In this document: positions 52,101 to 61,600 of the stretch, piece after piece | Numbering within the stretch: the stretch's first letter is position 1 | Layout of the letters: each line of letters begins with the position of its first letter | Assembly: GCA_964473865.1 (NCBI GenBank) | Contig: CAYYQN010000018.1 | Span: 1-64,000 of the forward strand | Length of the DNA: 64,000 nucleotides | Source: CAIMUX01 sp964473865 | GTDB lineage: Bacteria; Eisenbacteria; RBG-16-71-46; CAIMUX01 | Direction of reading: 5' to 3' | Position numbers and translations under genes: made by a program | The notes under the pieces: model-generated | Told to the model about the DNA's origin: nothing | Seen by the model: only the letters and a program-made list of their open reading frames with translations | The model's database searches: none

Positions 52101-53953
52101 CCCTTCCACAGGCAGACTCGGGCGGCCTCGCTCGGGGCACCGCTTTCGGTGACCGTCACCACCACCGAGTTTGCACCCACCGGGAGGGAAGATGGATAGC
52201 CGGCAGCCAGCGGAGCGGGGAAGCCGGTCCAGACGCGGACCGCCGAGTCGCCCATCAGGGTGTTCCAGTAAGAGAAGTACGTCACCGCGTTGGCGTTGTT
52301 GGCCCAGTAGTTCACGTAGAGTTCGTACTTGCCGCGGGTGTGCGCCGCCCCCATCTCCCACTGGTTCTCGTAGAGGAGTCCCTGGAACGTGCCCAAGGTG
52401 TAGCAGTTGTTGAACCGGGTGTGGGTCCCGGTGGTCGCCGTCCCCACACAACCGATGGCGGCCTTGGGGTTGGCCGGGGTTCCGGCCCGCAGGAACTGCT
52501 CGCTCCGCGCCGTGCCGCCGGCCCAGGTGCCGGTCCCGCAGGTGCTGATGAGGGCGAAGTGGAGCTTGTGGTAGTTGGTCAAGGCGTTCGTGTAGGAGTT
52601 GGTCCAGCCGCTCATCCCGGCGATGCCCCGGTAGCAGAAGATGGTGTCGCCGCGGTTGAGCGCCGTGGTCATCTGGCTGACAAACGGATCCGCGAACACG
52701 GTGTCGATCTGGGTGTATTCCAGTTGCCGCAGGCGCGTCTTGATCCATTGCTGCACCTGGACCGTGCTGTAGCCAGATTCGACCGGGTCGCCCACCAGGC
52801 AGGCGCGGGTGAACCAGTTGGGGTCCGCGGCGAGGTAGGGGGTCGCCTCGTAGTTCACGCTCTTGGCCACGATCACTTCCAACTCGGTGAGGCTGCTGAA
52901 CGAGAGCCGCCCCAGGTGCACGTCGCTCAACACGTCCCCACCCGCGAGCTGGCTGTAGGGGTGGTCGCCCTCCCCGCCGTAGCCGGAGACACTCTCGTAG
53001 AAGGTGGGAATGACGTAGCTGCCGCTCGCGTCTCCGGCAAACACCACATGCTCCAACGGCGGCGACCAGGTGTTGTAGATGTTCTGGATGTAGGTCTTGA
53101 TCGAGTTGCTGGTGGTTCCGGTCTCCGCCGTGGTGGCCAGCTTCACCGTGTACCCCTCCCGCTGCCGCCACTCCACCAGAGGCTGCAAACGAGCGATTAC
53201 GGCCGCGTCGTTCTGGCAGATCAGCAGCCAGGTGCCCAGACCCACCTGCGTGCCGTTCCGCTTGGAGGCCCCGCCCGACGGCGCGTAGTTCACCACCAAC
53301 GATCGATACAGCCGGTCGAAACTCTCCGGTATGAACTCGCTGGTCCGAGACAGGGGGTTGACCGGGTCCTGCCCCGTGAACTCGACCCGCACCTTCACCT
53401 GGCGGCTCACCCGCAGCACCTTCCGCGCAGCATCGTAGCGCACCGGACGGAACGTCACCGGCACTACGCGCAGGTCTCGGGCGATGGCCGGCGATCCCAC
53501 GGCCGCCCCCGGAGCCTCGCTGAACCCCTCGCGCGCATAGGCGGAGGCGTCGAAGGAGAACTCCGTGCCCTCCTCCGACTGAACCGGGAACAGGGTGACC
53601 CCTGGTATGTCTTCGTCTTCGAGCGAGGTAGCCGTGACCGTCACTCCCGACTCCGCCGGGATCTCCACCAGCTTCGCAAGGGTCGGAATCCCCGGCTGGC
53701 CGATCTCGCCCTCCAAGGCCCCGCCCGGAATGGTGATGCTCTGAAACTCCCGCCCGTCCACGGTCAGCGTCTCCGTGCTCAGGGCCGGAAGGTCCAGCAG
53801 CATGTCCACGCCGGACCGGTCGCTGGACAAGACCCGCACCTGGGGGACGTCTTCGGGCCCGGCCAATTCGGCGGGCACCATCCGTGTGGCGGCAAGAGCA
53901 GGCCCGGCGGCCGAGAAAAGCGCGACCAGACCAACGGCTAGGACCCTGCGCAT
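49115..53953 (-). CDS. Gingipain-like C25 peptidase family surface protein with FlgD-type tail
   Basis: The 1612-aa protein has a signal peptide (VLAVGLVALFSAAGPALA) and a C25 propeptide (IPGGALEGEIGQPGIPTLAKLVEIP; PVTFRPVRYDAARKVLRVSRQVKVRVEF). The peptidase domain begins near LLICQNDAAVIARLQPLVEWRQREGYTVK, has VVFAGDASGSYVIPTFY, and a Cys at 472 in ALISTCGTGTW that fits the catalytic position. The usual GHG-type His before it is replaced by YRG (441-443), so activity is doubtful. C-terminal parts are Ig/CARDB-like repeats (DGVVNPGETIQLKVQLKN), a carboxypeptidase-regulatory domain (GTVRNASHDLDPLPDAVVTLRG), MAM/jelly-roll-like strands and a FlgD-type tail (GRPNPFTGNTTLAFSLDREG; GIYFYRLDSENH). 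GGAGGAG precedes the ATG. Confidence 0.87.
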   Translation of the reverse strand: MRRVLAVGLVALFSAAGPALAATRMVPAELAGPEDVPQVRVLSSDRSGVDMLLDLPALSTETLTVDGREFQSITIPGGALEGEIGQPGIPTLAKLVEIPAESGVTVTATSLEDEDIPGVTLFPVQSEEGTEFSFDASAYAREGFSEAPGAAVGSPAIARDLRVVPVTFRPVRYDAARKVLRVSRQVKVRVEFTGQDPVNPLSRTSEFIPESFDRLYRSLVVNYAPSGGASKRNGTQVGLGTWLLICQNDAAVIARLQPLVEWRQREGYTVKLATTAETGTTSNSIKTYIQNIYNTWSPPLEHVVFAGDASGSYVIPTFYESVSGYGGEGDHPYSQLAGGDVLSDVHLGRLSFSSLTELEVIVAKSVNYEATPYLAADPNWFTRACLVGDPVESGYSTVQVQQWIKTRLRQLEYTQIDTVFADPFVSQMTTALNRGDTIFCYRGIAGMSGWTNSYTNALTNYHKLHFALISTCGTGTWAGGTARSEQFLRAGTPANPKAAIGCVGTATTGTHTRFNNCYTLGTFQGLLYENQWEMGAAHTRGKYELYVNYWANNANAVTYFSYWNTLMGDSAVRVWTGFPAPLAAGYPSSLPVGANSVVVTVTESGAPSEAARVCLWKGAETFCSGLTDAAGQVELPVNAATAGIMKLTVTKHNRQPVLADVPVAAADLFVGYQASTVDDDNSGDSQGNGDGVVNPGETIQLKVQLKNFGAQPAGSVTATLTTEDPYVTIAGASEPFGTIASGASAWSIGDYDFTVSYAAPDSHVVRFGLDVVSGSDQWHSLIDVPVVSADFKALSTTLYNAGNGILDPGETLELSVNLRNNGGADATTVTGDLTSLSPWVNVLDGFGSFGSVAIASTSENTGDRFTVRADGGAYQGHLAMFRLVATFNGGAVDTTEFALTVGACTSDDPFGPDHYGYYAFDNTDISYPEAPEYSWVEIDPNQGGSGTQVALGDYGDYQDKSRGVDLPFPFRFYGTEFTRATICSNGWLAMGDTYLTDYRNWYLPGAGCPQNLIATFWDDLQEVGSPAGHVYQKYDAANNRWIVEWSRMHNVTGGTVTAQAILLDPAYYETPSGDGIIIFQYSSVALTDALDGYTTVGIQNWDHTDAITYTYFNNYPAGAAPLVAGRAIKFAPVAAQPTGSIQGTVRNASHDLDPLPDAVVTLRGFSRTFSSGPEGTYGGIVPPGTYTAVCNLAGFAPDSISGVLITAAETTTVDFQLDDIAGPTISGVTDIVSTTDVAGPYAIDATVYDPSGLGPVVLCYRRNSGVWVQLPMTLDGGVWHAAIPGVSEGNQIDYYVRAEDSLGLVSLDPAGAPDTFYSFYVTTLAYAYNGEDPAAPGWQIGMSGDHATAGIWIRDDPVGTWYGLQPIQPEDDHTPAPGVKCFVTGNGAAGGPPGDGDVDAGCTTLRSPVFDLSTATWAAVRYWRFWGEGGEPSDDQFAVDVSADGGATWVALERIPDAMTAWGEGVFDLTPVITLTSQVVFRFQACDLVQPNLVEAAVDDFSIEVFTPELTGVVATPTPSSVFALEPGRPNPFTGNTTLAFSLDREGPARLAVFDAAGRMVRQLLNTTVAAGPHTLAWDGRDDSGARLPSGIYFYRLDSENHHRVEKLLRLK

Positions 53954-54047
53954 GTACTCCTCCCTGAATCGATTCCGAGTGTCGGCGTGGCAGGCATGTG
54001 GTGCATCGTGTGGGACCCCAAACCCGGGGAGACGTAGGAACAGGAGG

Positions 54048-54053
54048 ATTATA
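54048..54053 (-). promoter_or_regulatory. Perfect -10 box upstream of the C25 gene
   Basis: The minus strand reads GGGTGTATAATCC, a perfect TATAAT about 95 bases upstream of the ATG at 53953. The hexamer 17 bases further up (TAGCAT) is a poor -35. In DNA this GC-rich a perfect TATAAT between genes is notable. Confidence 0.4.
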
Positions 54054-54223
54054 CACCCGGACGGCGATGCATGCTATCGCAGGTGGGAGGTCCGCACCGC
54101 CAGTCCTGACGGGCAAGGGCCGCCCGGCGGGTGCTTGCGCGAGAAACGGCGCGGGACGGCGCCGACCACGGCAGGCCCGCAGCCCGGGGAGTGGATGCGC
54201 GAGCGTCGTCGTGAGATACGGTG

Positions 54224-54253
54224 CGGCCGCCCCCTCACTGGAGGAGGCGGCCG
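54224..54253 (-). terminator. Hairpin downstream of the LVIVD gene
   Basis: CGGCCGCC and GGCGGCCG form a perfect eight-base stem with a 14-base loop, 53-82 bases past the stop of the LVIVD gene. No T run follows on the minus strand (ACCGTATC), so termination would be rho-assisted or weak. Confidence 0.4.
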
Positions 54254-54305
54254 TTCTTTCGCAGGGCGCTGAAGCATCCAGCCAGCCGGAGAGGGTCGTT
54301 CCGTA

Positions 54306-56540
54306 TCATCTGATGACGACGAGACGCTCGGTTCGGGCCTGGCTCTTCGCCGCCGCCCGGATCAGATAGACCCCGGCCGGCACCAGTCGGCCTGCCTGAT
54401 CGCGACCATCCCACCACAGGTCGTGGGTGCCCGTATCCGCGACTCCTCCGGTCAGGTCCCGGACCAGGCGACCCGCCGGGTCGAACAGTCTCACGTCAAC
54501 CATCGCGTCTTCCGCCGGCCCCAGCCGGATCGCCGTACGGCCGGTGCTGGGGTTCGGAAACGCCAGAGGACGCCAGACCACTGCCTGATCCTCTGGTCCG
54601 GGCACGTCGGAGGTGGCGTCACACTGAGGCGTGATCAGCTGCAGTCCGGCGGAGCCGTCGGCTAGGCCCACGATCTCTCCGCCGAGGGCAATTCCCGTGG
54701 CCTCACCTGGCGTGGGGATCCAACCCACCGTCTCCGGAGCGAGAGGATTCGAGACATTGACTACCAGTAGCCCCGCGGTCCCGTCCGCCACATACGCGTA
54801 GCTGCCGTCCGCCTCCACCCATCGGGCGTTGCCCGGGGTGGCCAGGGTGGCCACAATCACAGGGCTGCTCGGGTCTTGGACGTCGATCACCCGCAGATCT
54901 CCGTCGGTCACGTACGCATGGTGACCCAACACGGCCACACTGTAGGCCGCGCCCGGCGTTGCGGCCCCGCCCAGAAGTTGCGGCGTCTGCGGGTCGCCTA
55001 TGTCGACGACGCGCAGACCCATGTTTCCGTCCGCAACGTAGGCATACGAGCCCGACACGGCGACGCCGTAGGCAAGCCCGGGAGTGTCTACCGCGCCGGC
55101 GACCGATGGATCGGCGGGGTCCGTGGCATTGACGATCCGGAGGCCGTAGTTCAAATTGGCCAGATAGACATACGAACCCGACAGGGCGACGTCCGAGCTC
55201 GTTCCGAGAAGCGACACGGCGGCTGCAATCTGCGGATGCGCGGGGTCCGTGATATCGCAGATCTGGAGGTCGCCGCTCCAATCCGCCACGAACGCATGCG
55301 TGGCGCTCACGGCCACGGCACAGGCAGAACCGGGAGTGTCCACCGTTCCCAGGATGGAAGGCATCGGGGCAGAGTCGGGGTCGATCACCTGGAGTCCGGC
55401 AGCTCCGTCCGCAACGTAGGCCAGACCGCGCAGCGCCACGCCGGATGCCGAACCCGGGGTGTCGACCGCGCCGACGATGGTCGGTACGTCGGGCGTGCTG
55501 AGCTCGAAGACCTCGAGGCCGGCGCTCTTCGCGGCCACAAAGGCGCGGTCTCCCAGCACCATGACCTCCCGAGGGCTGTCGGCGGTGCCGCGCTCACCGA
55601 CAACCGAGGGGGAGGTCGGGTCGCTGATATCAATGATGGTCATGGATCCGTGGAGAACATAGGCATAGCCGTCTGCGACCGTCACCCCGTCGACCGAGCC
55701 CGGCAGCTCCACCTCACCCACAAGCTGGGGAAGGGGATCCGCGATGTCGTACACCAGGAGACCATTCTCCCAGTCGGTCACGAAGGCGTAATCCCCCGCG
55801 ATATCCAGGGCGTACGCCCGTGAGGGAACCGGCACGACGGCGACGATCGAGGGGTTCTGGGGATCGCTGACATCCGCCACTACGAGTCCGCTGTACCGGT
55901 CAGCGAGGTAGAGATAGGCACCCTTCAGAGCCATGTCGTAGGTTTGCTCCGGCGTGTCGAGGGTGCTGATGACCTGGGGGTTCCCGGGATCGCTGACATC
56001 GAAGATCCGCAGTCCGCCCGCCTGTTCGGCGACGTAGGCGAATCCTTCGGACAGGGCCAGGCGGCAGGCAAACCACTCCGACGGAGCGCGGCTCACCAGG
56101 AAGGGATGTTCCGGGTCCGAGACATCGACGATCTGCAGCCCATCGAATCCGGCCGCGACATAGGCCAATGATCCGGAGACGACAACGGCCATGGCCTGGC
56201 CTGGGGCGGGGGCAGTGCTTTGCAGCACCGGATGCTCCGGATCCTGGACATCGACCAGCACCAGTCCGTTGTATTCATCGGCGATGTAGGCCTGTGTGCC
56301 CTCCACCGCCACCCCGTACGATGTCCCCGGGGTGTCCAGCTCGCCAATCGGGAGGTAGTACCGGGGATAGTCGATGCACCCGGCCCGAGAGTCGCCCGGC
56401 ATCAGCAGCATGACGAGGGCTGCCAGTGTCAGAAGGGCGCCCACTCCGGCGCGTCCGAGGCCCTCCGGCCGGCGGCAGCCTTCAGTCCAGAGACCGCGAT
56501 GGGAAGAAGTCGAGAAGCCGGGGCGGGTCGAGGTCAACAT
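54306..56540 (-). CDS. Secreted LVIVD-repeat beta-propeller protein with FlgD-type tail
   Basis: The 744-aa protein has a long n-region and a signal peptide (GALLTLAALVMLLMPGDSRA). From residue 40 to about 640 it consists of 13-14 repeats of about 43 residues of the form GVAVSGSYAYVADGNMGLRVVDIGDPQTPQ, the LVIVD repeat, which builds beta-propellers at the cell surface. The last 90 residues form a FlgD-like domain (FPNPSTGRTAIRLGP, VRLFDPAGRLVRDL, GVYLIRAAAKS). It has no catalytic motif, so binding or adhesion is likely. The ATG at 56540 has AAAGGAGC upstream. Repeats are highly similar to each other, which favours recombination and copy-number change. Confidence 0.88.
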   Translation of the reverse strand: MLTSTRPGFSTSSHRGLWTEGCRRPEGLGRAGVGALLTLAALVMLLMPGDSRAGCIDYPRYYLPIGELDTPGTSYGVAVEGTQAYIADEYNGLVLVDVQDPEHPVLQSTAPAPGQAMAVVVSGSLAYVAAGFDGLQIVDVSDPEHPFLVSRAPSEWFACRLALSEGFAYVAEQAGGLRIFDVSDPGNPQVISTLDTPEQTYDMALKGAYLYLADRYSGLVVADVSDPQNPSIVAVVPVPSRAYALDIAGDYAFVTDWENGLLVYDIADPLPQLVGEVELPGSVDGVTVADGYAYVLHGSMTIIDISDPTSPSVVGERGTADSPREVMVLGDRAFVAAKSAGLEVFELSTPDVPTIVGAVDTPGSASGVALRGLAYVADGAAGLQVIDPDSAPMPSILGTVDTPGSACAVAVSATHAFVADWSGDLQICDITDPAHPQIAAAVSLLGTSSDVALSGSYVYLANLNYGLRIVNATDPADPSVAGAVDTPGLAYGVAVSGSYAYVADGNMGLRVVDIGDPQTPQLLGGAATPGAAYSVAVLGHHAYVTDGDLRVIDVQDPSSPVIVATLATPGNARWVEADGSYAYVADGTAGLLVVNVSNPLAPETVGWIPTPGEATGIALGGEIVGLADGSAGLQLITPQCDATSDVPGPEDQAVVWRPLAFPNPSTGRTAIRLGPAEDAMVDVRLFDPAGRLVRDLTGGVADTGTHDLWWDGRDQAGRLVPAGVYLIRAAAKSQARTERLVVIR

Positions 56541-56701
56541 GGCACGAGCTCCTTTCTCCGTCACCAACCCCGTTCGCCAAGAACAGACTGCACCCCGAAG
56601 TGCCCACAACGTTGCAGATCACCGGAACCGGGAGAGGACGCCTGCCGGGCGCGACCCTCCCCACGCCGGGATCATACCAGATCTCGCGGGCGTCTTCACG
56701 G

Positions 56702-56757
56702 CCAAACGCCCATGCCGGAGCGGGTGTCTGCGCGACCGAACGCCTATGCCGGGAGCG
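56702..56757 (+). repeat. Pair of direct repeats of about 21 bp
   Basis: CCAAACGCCCATGCCGGAGCG (56702-56722, 21 bases, first copy) recurs with a few changes at 56736-56757 (CCGAACGCCTATGCCGGGAG and onward). The 13-base spacer and repeat length do not fit CRISPR. Function is unknown. Confidence 0.6.
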
Positions 56758-56964
56758 AGGTGAACGCACGAATCCGGTCTTCACAATCGCTCGAACCGGG
56801 CGACACAGACCGCAGGCTGCGTGTGGAGCCAATGGTTGGAATCGAATCTGCCTGGGTCTGGGTACCCGCGTCAGTCCTCTCCCGAGAACGAGAGACGTTC
56901 GTTGCCGTGGTTCGTGAGGTTCACAGACCGCGATCTGAACGTGCATGAAGGGAGGATCTGGCCG

Positions 56965-57195
56965 CCCGCAATTGGAGGTCGTCCCAGTGTATTCGCGGCG
57001 AAGGACTGCCGGACCAGGGCCGGCCCAGAGCCTGCGCAACGAACCCCCGAAAGATCTGGCCGAGGAGGCGAGACTTCTTCAACTCCGCTTCGCTCTCGAT
57101 CCCAAGCGGATGGCAGGCGAGTCCGGAATCGGCGACACAGATCCGGGCTGCCTTGACCAGCCTGTTGCCCAGACTCTCGAAGAAGAGCGGGCCAA
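56965..57195 (-). pseudogene. Decayed fragment of a DUF4143-type ATPase
   Basis: On the minus strand one frame, lacking a start codon, reads PLFFESLGNRLVKAARICVA, then DSGLACHPLGI, ESEAELKKSRLLGQIFRG and FVAQAL. This closely follows the DUF4143 consensus (xFFESxxxRLVKSPKxYxxDSGLACHLLGI, LLGxLFEGFVAAEI). Only this C-terminal segment survives; upstream frames have no Walker motifs and downstream the frame loses similarity. It is a different subtype from the intact gene at 2595-3752. Confidence 0.7.
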
Positions 57196-57471
57196 CACCT
57201 CGGGAAAGCCGCCGCGCACGGGACCAGCCTTCGGCGTCTCCTGCACGGACATGGGCAGAGGTCGGAGGACCGCCTCTCGGTGGGGCATGGCCCGGTCATC
57301 AGCATCCGGCGGCCCGGCCCCGAGCCGCCATGCCGAACTCGGCCCGGTCCAAGTTCCGTCGGCATTCAGACCTCGACGGCGTTCCTTGAGCCGTGGCGGG
57401 AAGCCGCCCGCGCCGTGCGTAGCATGATGGTTCGCCCGGGGCGGCAGTCCCGGTGATTGGGAGACTCTCGG

Positions 57472-58089
57472 TCAGGACGAGCGCCTGCGCCCCCAGAGAC
57501 CGGCCGCCACGCCAACCAGGCCCAGGCCGAGCAGGGCGAGGCTTCCCGGCTCCGGCACCGGAGGGCGGGGCTCGTCCGTCAGCAAGTGCAGCTCGATCCC
57601 GCTGTTGTAGTAGTGGCAGTCCGGATCGAATCCAAGACCGAGGTTGCCGTCCGCCGCATAGTCATTGATTGTCTCGAGTTCCGTCTCGTCGAAGTGGTAC
57701 GTGATGTCCGCGCGATTGGCGTAGCCCTCAGGCAGATCCGCGAACTCGTTGAGCAGGATCTGCTCTTGGGTGTACCGAGGCGGGGCGAACCACGTACCGC
57801 TCGCTTCGTAGTCGGTGCCCGAGCGCAGCCCCAGGGGCGATTGCTGCAGCAGATGCAGCCATAGCCGGTCGTTGGGTTCATTGGTCCAGTTGTAGATATC
57901 GTGGAACACCACCGAGGCTGCGGTGACGATCTGGCCCTCCGGCACGGTCCAGTTGATTCCCCACCGGAAGTACTTCTCGTGGGGCAGGTCTTGCAGGTCG
58001 CTGTCAGACGGAGTGAGGACGATGGCGTAACTCGAAGTAGAAAACAACATTAGGACCGCCAGGGTCAAGAACGTCGCGACTCGGTTCAC
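57472..58089 (-). CDS. Exported PEP-CTERM domain protein
   Basis: The 205-aa protein has an N-terminal signal (VATFLTLAVLMLFSTSSYA) and ends with PVPEPGSLALLGLG, a hydrophobic helix and RRRSS, the PEP-CTERM exosortase-sorting signal. The mature middle part is a single beta-rich domain (FRWGINWTVPEGQIVTAASV, WLHLLQQSPLGLRSG) without a known family. GTG at 58089 is chosen as start because AAAGGAG lies six bases upstream; an in-frame ATG eight codons earlier would put that site inside the gene. PEP-CTERM proteins are usually processed by an exosortase and linked to exopolysaccharide; no exosortase gene is in the window. Confidence 0.85.
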   Translation of the reverse strand: MNRVATFLTLAVLMLFSTSSYAIVLTPSDSDLQDLPHEKYFRWGINWTVPEGQIVTAASVVFHDIYNWTNEPNDRLWLHLLQQSPLGLRSGTDYEASGTWFAPPRYTQEQILLNEFADLPEGYANRADITYHFDETELETINDYAADGNLGLGFDPDCHYYNSGIELHLLTDEPRPPVPEPGSLALLGLGLVGVAAGLWGRRRSS

Positions 58090-58238
58090 GTTGTGCTCCT
58101 TTCCTTTCTGCATTGTCCTGGCGTCTCCCGGTGCCCGGCGGCAAGGAGTCGTGTGCCCGAAGAGCCGCCGGAAGAAGGACCGAGGTTGCCCCAGCGTCCC
58201 GCTGAGGCAGCAACCGGGCGGCGGTTTGTTGGTACACA

Positions 58239-58268
58239 ATTCTACCGGTAATGATAGGCATTCGTCAA
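58239..58268 (-). promoter_or_regulatory. Sigma-70-type promoter of the PEP-CTERM gene
   Basis: On the minus strand TTGACG (58268-58263) and TAGAAT (58244-58239) are separated by 18 bases, each one base from consensus. The region is locally AT-rich. The transcript would have a leader of about 140 bases before the GTG at 58089. Confidence 0.6.
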
Positions 58269-58643
58269 CTATGTGATATGTTCTGCACTATGAGTAGCGC
58301 TCCTTCCCGGGCATCCCGTCAAGACGTAGATTGCGGCCGCAGGCTTGGAGGCCCGCTGGCATAGATGGCTTACAAATCAACGGGTTCCGTCATGGTACAG
58401 AGCAGCGCCGCAGGACCCGGGCGCTCTCCACGGATCTGAGAGAGGCCCGCATGAGCCGATTTCCAGTGCTGCAACCACTACCGAAGGGCTACCGGGGGCG
58501 TGGCGGAGATGGAGATCGTAGAGGAGATCTCAGATCCTCCTAACTGGAATTGCAGGTTGTAGTTAGTTCTGCTCCTGGCTCGATGGCGTCGCCGGAGTGT
58601 GCTGCGGCTCAGACGGTGATCGGTCACCCGGGCCGATCTCACG
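58269..58643. other. Intergenic region
   Basis: No gene or clear signal is recognised between the PEP-CTERM promoter and the end of the second kinase gene, apart from the AT-rich start near 58270-58300. Confidence 0.4.
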
Positions 58644-61600
58644 TCACCCCCCGGATTCCCCTGCGATCACCGCATCCAGTTCCTGGGCCCGGCCTTGGCT
58701 CCAAAGCGCGTCGAAGCGGGCTGGCCCCAGGCGTTGGCGAAGTTCGCGCTGGCGTCTCTCCCATTCCACCTTCTCCCCTTCGCCGACTGGAATCCCCAGC
58801 GTTTCGTGGAGCGCCTCGGCCGTACCGTGCAGTCGGGCCGCTCGGTCGTCCTGACGCAGGAAGAACGCGGCCAGGCCGAGAGCGGTGAGAGCCGCCAGCA
58901 GGGTGACCTTCTCCCCCGACTCCCGGGCCAGATGCAGGGCCTCGAGAGCGTGGCGTCCCGCCTCCTCGTACCGACCTTCCGCCAGTTCGACATCGACCAG
59001 AGCCGAGAGCGAGGTCGCGAGCTGACGTCGTTGTCCGGCGCGCCGCAGGATGGAGATGCTCTCCGCGGCCAATGCTCGCGCCCGTTGGACCTCGCCGATC
59101 TGTACAAGGCTGTAGCTCAGGTTGCGCATGGCGACGGCGGCGTTCGTCTCATCTCCCAGCGTGCGCAGCAGAGGGATGGCCTGCTCGTAGTGCGGCACGG
59201 ACTCGCGGTGGTTGCCGAGCCGGGTCTCCAGCACGCCGAGATTCACGGAGGAGGAGGCCACGCCCGCGTCGTTTCCTGCCGCCTCGTGCCCGGCCCGAGC
59301 TTCCGCCAGGGAGCGACGCGCCTCCTCCGGGTCTCCTCTCAGCTCTGCCAGGTAGCCGAGCGTGGACAGGGCCGCCGGCACCCACTCCGTATCTCCGGCC
59401 GCCCGGAGCACCTGGAGGCCCTCGCAGGCCGACCGCCAGGCCTGCTCCAGCTCTCCGGTCGGCCACAGGACGGTTGCGGCAGCCACCAGACATCGGCCGC
59501 GCGCGGCGGTCATGCCCGTCGCCGGGTTCAGGTGGGCGGTGAAGTGCGCGGCGCCCTCGCGGTAGTAGCCGCGGAGGAACCAGTACCGGCTGAGCGCCGT
59601 GCACAGGTTCAACCCGATCTCCCGTGCTTCCGGCGACGAAGCCGCGCTTTCAAGGGCGCGGGCCAGCGCGATCCGCAGGTTATCCAGCTCCGCATCGAGC
59701 AGCTGCAGCGTCTCCTCCGAGTTTGGGCTGCGGAGTCTCGGCGCGGTCTCCTGCGCCAGGCGCAAGAACCACGCCTGGTGACGTTGCCGGAGACCGGTCT
59801 CTTCGCCCAGGTCCCGCAACCGATCCGCGGCGAAGACGTGGACCGTTTCCAGCAGCCGGTAGCGAGGCGTAGACGTTGCATCGAACTGGATCATCGACCG
59901 CCGGACAAGCGTCTCGAGTAGATCGACCACCGGAGTGTCTTCCGCCTCGCCCTCGCAGACCGCTTCCGCCGCTTCCAGCGTCCAACCGCCGGCGAACACG
60001 GAAACCCGCGCCAGGCAGCGCTGCTCCTCCGCGGAGAGAAGCCGATAGCTCCATTCGATCGAGGCGAGGATCGTCTGCCGGCGCGGAAGAATCGAGGCCT
60101 CGCGCCCGGCCACGAGACGGAAACCCTCTTCCAGGCGGTCCGCGATCTGCTCGACCGTCAACGCTCCGGCGCGCGCCGCCGCAAGCTCGAGCGCGAGGGG
60201 CAGACCGTCCAGGCGCCGCACGATTCGCGCCAGCGCCGGCGCCATGGCGGGTGTGACCGCGAATCCCGGTCGTTGCTGGGAGGCGCGATCGACGAAGAGG
60301 CGAACCGCCTCCGACTCCAGGACCTCGAGCCCGGGAGCCTCCGGGCCGGCGCCAGGAAGCGACAGCGAGGGAACGCGCAGGGTTCGCTCGAAGGGAAGCT
60401 GGAGCGGCTCCCGGCTGGTCGCGAGGATGTGTACGCGCGCGGCCGCGGACACGATTACCTCCACCAGCTCTCGAACCGCGGGGAGCAGGTGTTCGCAGTT
60501 ATCCAGGACCACGAGGCCATCGTGATCGCGCAGATGATCGAGGACCTGCTCCAGCGCCGGTCGCTGCCTCGACTCGGCGATCCCCACCGCGCGGGCCACG
60601 GTTTGCGGCAGGAGGCCGGGATCCTGCAGGGCCTCCAGAGCCACCCAGACAGCGCCGTCGCGCGCGCTCGAGGCCGCCTCCTCCGCTGCTCGATGGGCCA
60701 GCCGCGTCTTTCCGCATCCGCCGGAACCGGTCAAGGTCACGAGCCTCGCCTCGAGCAGGAGCCGGCGCAGATCGAAGAGCTCCCGCCGGCGCCCGACCAG
60801 TCGCGAGGCAAAGACCGGTGGATCTCCGTGAATGGCTCCTCCCACCGCAGCCAGCTCGCCCTCGGCCGTCTCGTCTTCGCCGGTCACGCCCGAAGCGCGC
60901 AGAAACGAAGCGAGCTCCCGGGCGGAGTGAGGACGCGCGGCAGGGTCTCGCGCCAGGCACCGATCGATGCCGCGCGCCGCCGAGGCCGGAAGCTGTGGAC
61001 GCAGTTCGCGCACGGGGAGAACCTCTCGGCGCCGGTGCTTATCCATCAACTCTGACCAGCTGGAAGCGGTGACGGGATAGCGTCCGGTGGAGAGGCGGTA
61101 GAGGAGAACACCCAAGGAGTAGAGATCGGACGCCACCGAGCCCGGGCCCCCTTCGAGCAGCTCCGGCGCCATCGCGATGGGGGTCCCCTGAGGGCTCGGG
61201 CCGAGCGCGCTCGGCCGGGCGGACGAGGTGGACCCCGCGCCGAAGTCCATCAGGATGGTCCGTCCGTTCTCCTCGCGCATCGCGTTGGCGGCCTTGATGT
61301 CTCCATGGAGGAGATCGGCGCGGTGGACCGCGTCGATCGCCGCGCACAGGTCGAGTCCGGTCCGGATCAGCTCCGCGGCTTCGAGTGGGCCGCGGGTGGC
61401 CAGGCGCTCCTCCAGGGTTTCTCCGCGGATGAAGTCCGTCCACATTCCGGCCCGCCCGTCGTGGACCTCGACCCCGTAGACGGAGAGGACATTCGGATGG
61501 CGGAGACGGGCCAGTCGCCGTGCCTCCTCGAGATGCACCTCGAAGGCAGCCGCCTCGGCTTCACCCGAGAACCGCCGGAGCTTCAGCGCCACCTCGCGAT

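Larger units (their letters stand above)
53954..54305. other. Intergenic region upstream of the C25 gene
   Basis: No gene is present in these 352 bases. They hold a candidate promoter for the C25 gene and a hairpin after the LVIVD gene, both listed separately. Confidence 0.45.
56541..57471. other. Long intergenic region with decayed gene fragment and direct repeats
   Basis: This 931-base stretch holds no intact gene. It contains two direct repeats (56702-56757) and a decayed DUF4143 fragment (56965-57195), listed separately. An open frame of 160 codons on the plus strand is antisense to that fragment and low complexity. Confidence 0.5.

Noticed and set aside
56998..57020. Apparent fourth copy of the CTGATCCGGCAATCCT repeat (three mismatches in 21)
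   Set aside because: It lies inside the decayed DUF4143 coding frame, unlike the three intergenic copies. Chance resemblance is likely.
56945..57427. 160-codon plus-strand frame
   Set aside because: Antisense to the DUF4143 fragment, low complexity, and no homology recognised.
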